Shown piece after piece: positions 21,901 to 22,823 of a DNA stretch of 22,823 bases; within the stretch, counting starts at the first letter, position 1, and each line of letters starts with the position of its first letter. A program made the translations under genes and the position numbers. The notes below the pieces were generated by a model, which searched no databases, was not told where the DNA came from, and saw only the letters and a list, made by a program, of their open reading frames with translations. This DNA is from Phoronis ovalis (lineage: Eukaryota > Phoronida > Phoronidae), in assembly GCA_028565635.1 (NCBI GenBank), contig JAOXYB010083943.1:1-22823 (forward strand), given 5' to 3'.

Positions 21901-22563
21901 AACAGAAGAAACTCTTAACGATAGGATGGGAGTGGTAAGAATCTTCTTAAAATGTTTTCAAAAAAAAACACCCAAAATAAAATTAAATAAATGCTGTATC
22001 TAATTTCACTGCTCTGTAAGCTGTTAATGAAAAGCTTGAGATTATTCAGTATATTTTGATTTGGAAATTAGTTAAGTTTTCTCTTATTCACATTAACAGC
22101 GACAAATAATATTTTAAAATAATTATATTTAATATCAGACCTGTGTGGTGTTGTAATAATTGAACATTCCATAGTTTTATTGTTTTGTAAATAGGGAGTC
22201 ATATTTATTTCCTATTATATTGATTAGTGTGGGCAACAAGTTTTCAACAGTTCATGACATGTGTCCTGGATATATTGCCTATACATTTATATACCGGTAT
22301 ATGAGTTCTAACAGTTTATAGAGTAATCACTAGGAATATCAAAACACATAATGAGATTTTAGAATTGTATACAACTGCTGTATTTGCAAATGAGATGTCA
22401 TTTTGCACAGAATAGTGGAATCCTTTGTCATAAATTAGTGAGATATAGACACTATTTCAGCACTTTAATTTGACCATCTATGTATAATATAGGTTTATTT
22501 TAAAGATATTCTTTATAGTTTTATATTGGGGCTTCAATCCATTATTTGATGCTATCCAATCAT
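15929..22563 (+). CDS. ABCG-family half-transporter, copy 2 (exons 1-10; 3' end outside window)
   Basis: Tandem paralogue of the upstream transporter on the same strand. Coding exons: 15929-16067, 17092-17261, 18063-18168, 18571-18671, 19082-19243, 19814-19907, 20479-20542, 20746-20942, 21687-21934, 22506-22563. The start ATG has A at -3 and follows an in-frame-independent splice acceptor (ttacag, 15911-15916), so an upstream 5' UTR exon is likely. Exon 1 encodes a short N-terminus ([10 protein letters not shown]...) ending in GPSG, completed as GPSGSGKTT by exon 2. Walker A, Q-loop, signature (ISGGEKKR), Walker B, D-loop and H-loop are intact. Lengths and phases of exons 2-10 equal those of copy 1. 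Changes against copy 1 cluster in the linker (exon 8). The exon 10 acceptor reads ttttaaag rather than tttttcag, a weaker polypyrimidine context. Exons 11-14 must lie right of the window. No disabling mutation is seen. Confidence 0.92.
16321..16341. repeat. TA microsatellite
   Basis: Uninterrupted (TA) run in copy 2 intron 1, with AT-rich lead-in from 16312. Confidence 0.9.
16432..16507. repeat. Imperfect 16-bp inverted repeat
   Basis: TTCTGTGATACTGCAT (16432-16447) pairs with 16492-16507 at 15 of 16 positions around a 44-nt loop in copy 2 intron 1. Could be a small MITE remnant or chance; no function inferred. Confidence 0.5.
16508..17091. other. Rest of copy 2 intron 1
   Basis: AT-rich intron ending in the acceptor atattttgcag. 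Nothing else recognised. Confidence 0.4.
17280..17590. repeat. Copy 2-specific insertion in intron 2 with TGCTCGC motifs
   Basis: Sequence before and after this stretch aligns with copy 1 intron 2, but the stretch itself has no counterpart there. It starts with a G-run and carries several ATGCTCGC / GCTGCTCGC-type motifs about 17315-17535 plus A-rich runs. A post-duplication insertion of an unrecognised repeat. Confidence 0.5.
17591..18062. other. Rest of copy 2 intron 2
   Basis: Diverged counterpart of copy 1 intron 2; ends in ctccattttcag. No other feature. Confidence 0.5.
18621..18840 (+). repeat. Tandem duplication of exon 4 3' half with splice donor (copy 2)
   Basis: Units start at 18621, 18693 and 18767 (72-74 bp). 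Each keeps TATTGGAT|GTAAGT, giving donors at 18672 (true), 18746 and 18818. Units 2 and 3 are more diverged than in copy 1 but all three donors are intact. The first donor is followed by TGA-containing intron, so later donors would truncate the protein. Confidence 0.85.
20943..21061 (+). other. Possible alternative 3' coding extension of exon 8 (copy 2)
   Basis: Counterpart of 6177-6295: 39 open codons and the same TAG stop. Five base differences from copy 1, four of them changing an amino acid, no indel. Sequence right after the stop diverges faster, with indels. Confidence 0.4.
21288..21293 (+). terminator. Intronic AATAAA, possible alternative poly(A) signal (copy 2)
   Basis: AATAAA at the position matching 6528-6533 of copy 1, about 230 bases after the read-through stop. 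Confidence 0.35.
21451..21636. repeat. 94-bp tandem duplication in copy 2 intron 8
   Basis: Two units, 21451-21544 and 21545-21636, both containing TCTTCAAAGATC and GACACTATCTTC. Copy 1 has one unit here, so the duplication arose in copy 2 after the genes split. Confidence 0.85.
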
Positions 22564-22624
22564 GTGAGTAAAAGGAAACATTGCTGTTTTGTTGGATCTA
22601 TATGTAGGATCTTTACCATTACTG

Positions 22625-22823
22625 ACACGCTATGTTTCAGATTTCATCTCTACAACTAACACGCTATGTTTCAGATTTCATCTCTACAACTAACACGCTA
22701 TGTTTCAGATTTCATCTCTACAACTAACACGCTATGTTTCAGATTTCATCTCTACAACTAACACGCTATGTTTCAGATTCCATCTCTACAACTAACACGC
22801 TATGTTTCAGATTTCATCTCTAC
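22625..22823 (+). repeat. 34-bp tandem repeat, each unit with a TTTCAG acceptor-like motif
   Basis: Five full units (starts 22625, 22659, 22693, 22727, 22761) and a sixth cut by the window edge. The unit runs ACACGCTATGTTTCAG then ATTTCATCTCTACAACTA. Units are identical except one T-to-C at 22780. Copy 1 has a single diverged seed at the matching place (TGACACGCTATTTTTCGG, 7739-7756), so this is a recent expansion in copy 2 intron 10. Confidence 0.95.

Noticed and set aside
22625-22823. Possible CRISPR array
   Set aside because: The 34-bp units abut with no spacers, and the setting is a eukaryotic intron.

Overview
The window is nuclear DNA from an invertebrate animal. It is AT-rich, its genes are split into short coding exons by long GT-AG introns, and it carries decayed LINE fragments and short non-autonomous repeats. 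A lophotrochozoan, probably a bivalve mollusc, is my best guess from the repeat types and general texture; no single marker proves this.

Two tandem, same-strand paralogues of an ABCG (White/BCRP-type) half-transporter fill most of it. Copy 1 (exons 2-14, 2472-11734) lacks only its first coding exon, which must lie left of the window. Copy 2 (exons 1-10, 15929-22563) starts inside the window and runs off the right edge. All shared exons have identical lengths and phases. Copy 1 plus the exon 1 length of copy 2 gives exactly 655 codons including the stop (654 aa), normal for an ABCG half-transporter: an N-terminal nucleotide-binding domain, an acidic cytosolic linker and a C-terminal six-helix membrane domain. 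Such proteins work as homo- or heterodimers, and a tandem pair of diverged half-transporters could supply both kinds of partner.

Layout: 1-2471 is intron 1 of copy 1, with two decayed LINE pieces, a TTCGAA-rich patch and a 212-bp inverted-repeat element. 2472-11734 is copy 1. 11735-15826 is the intergenic region, with a 3' UTR and poly(A) signal, a TTCGTACGAA repeat, a reverse-oriented relative of the 212-bp element, and a foldback-like structure with two inverted arrays of a CGTAGT-type repeat. 15827-15928 is the likely 5' UTR of copy 2, and 15929-22823 is copy 2 with several copy-specific insertions and tandem repeats.

The most interesting signals concern splicing. (1) Exon 10 of copy 1, which encodes transmembrane helix 2, is followed in the next intron by two clear and one doubtful extra copies. 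(2) The 3' half of exon 4 with its splice donor is tandemly repeated in the following intron of both genes. (3) Exon 8 reads through its donor into a 39-codon tail with a shared stop and a shared downstream AATAAA in both genes, and this tail is better conserved than exon 8 itself. (4) In copy 2 the place of the extra exon 10 copies is taken by a 34-bp array in which every unit carries a TTTCAG splice-acceptor-like motif. (5) Between the two genes the cytosolic linker shows almost only amino-acid-changing substitutions.
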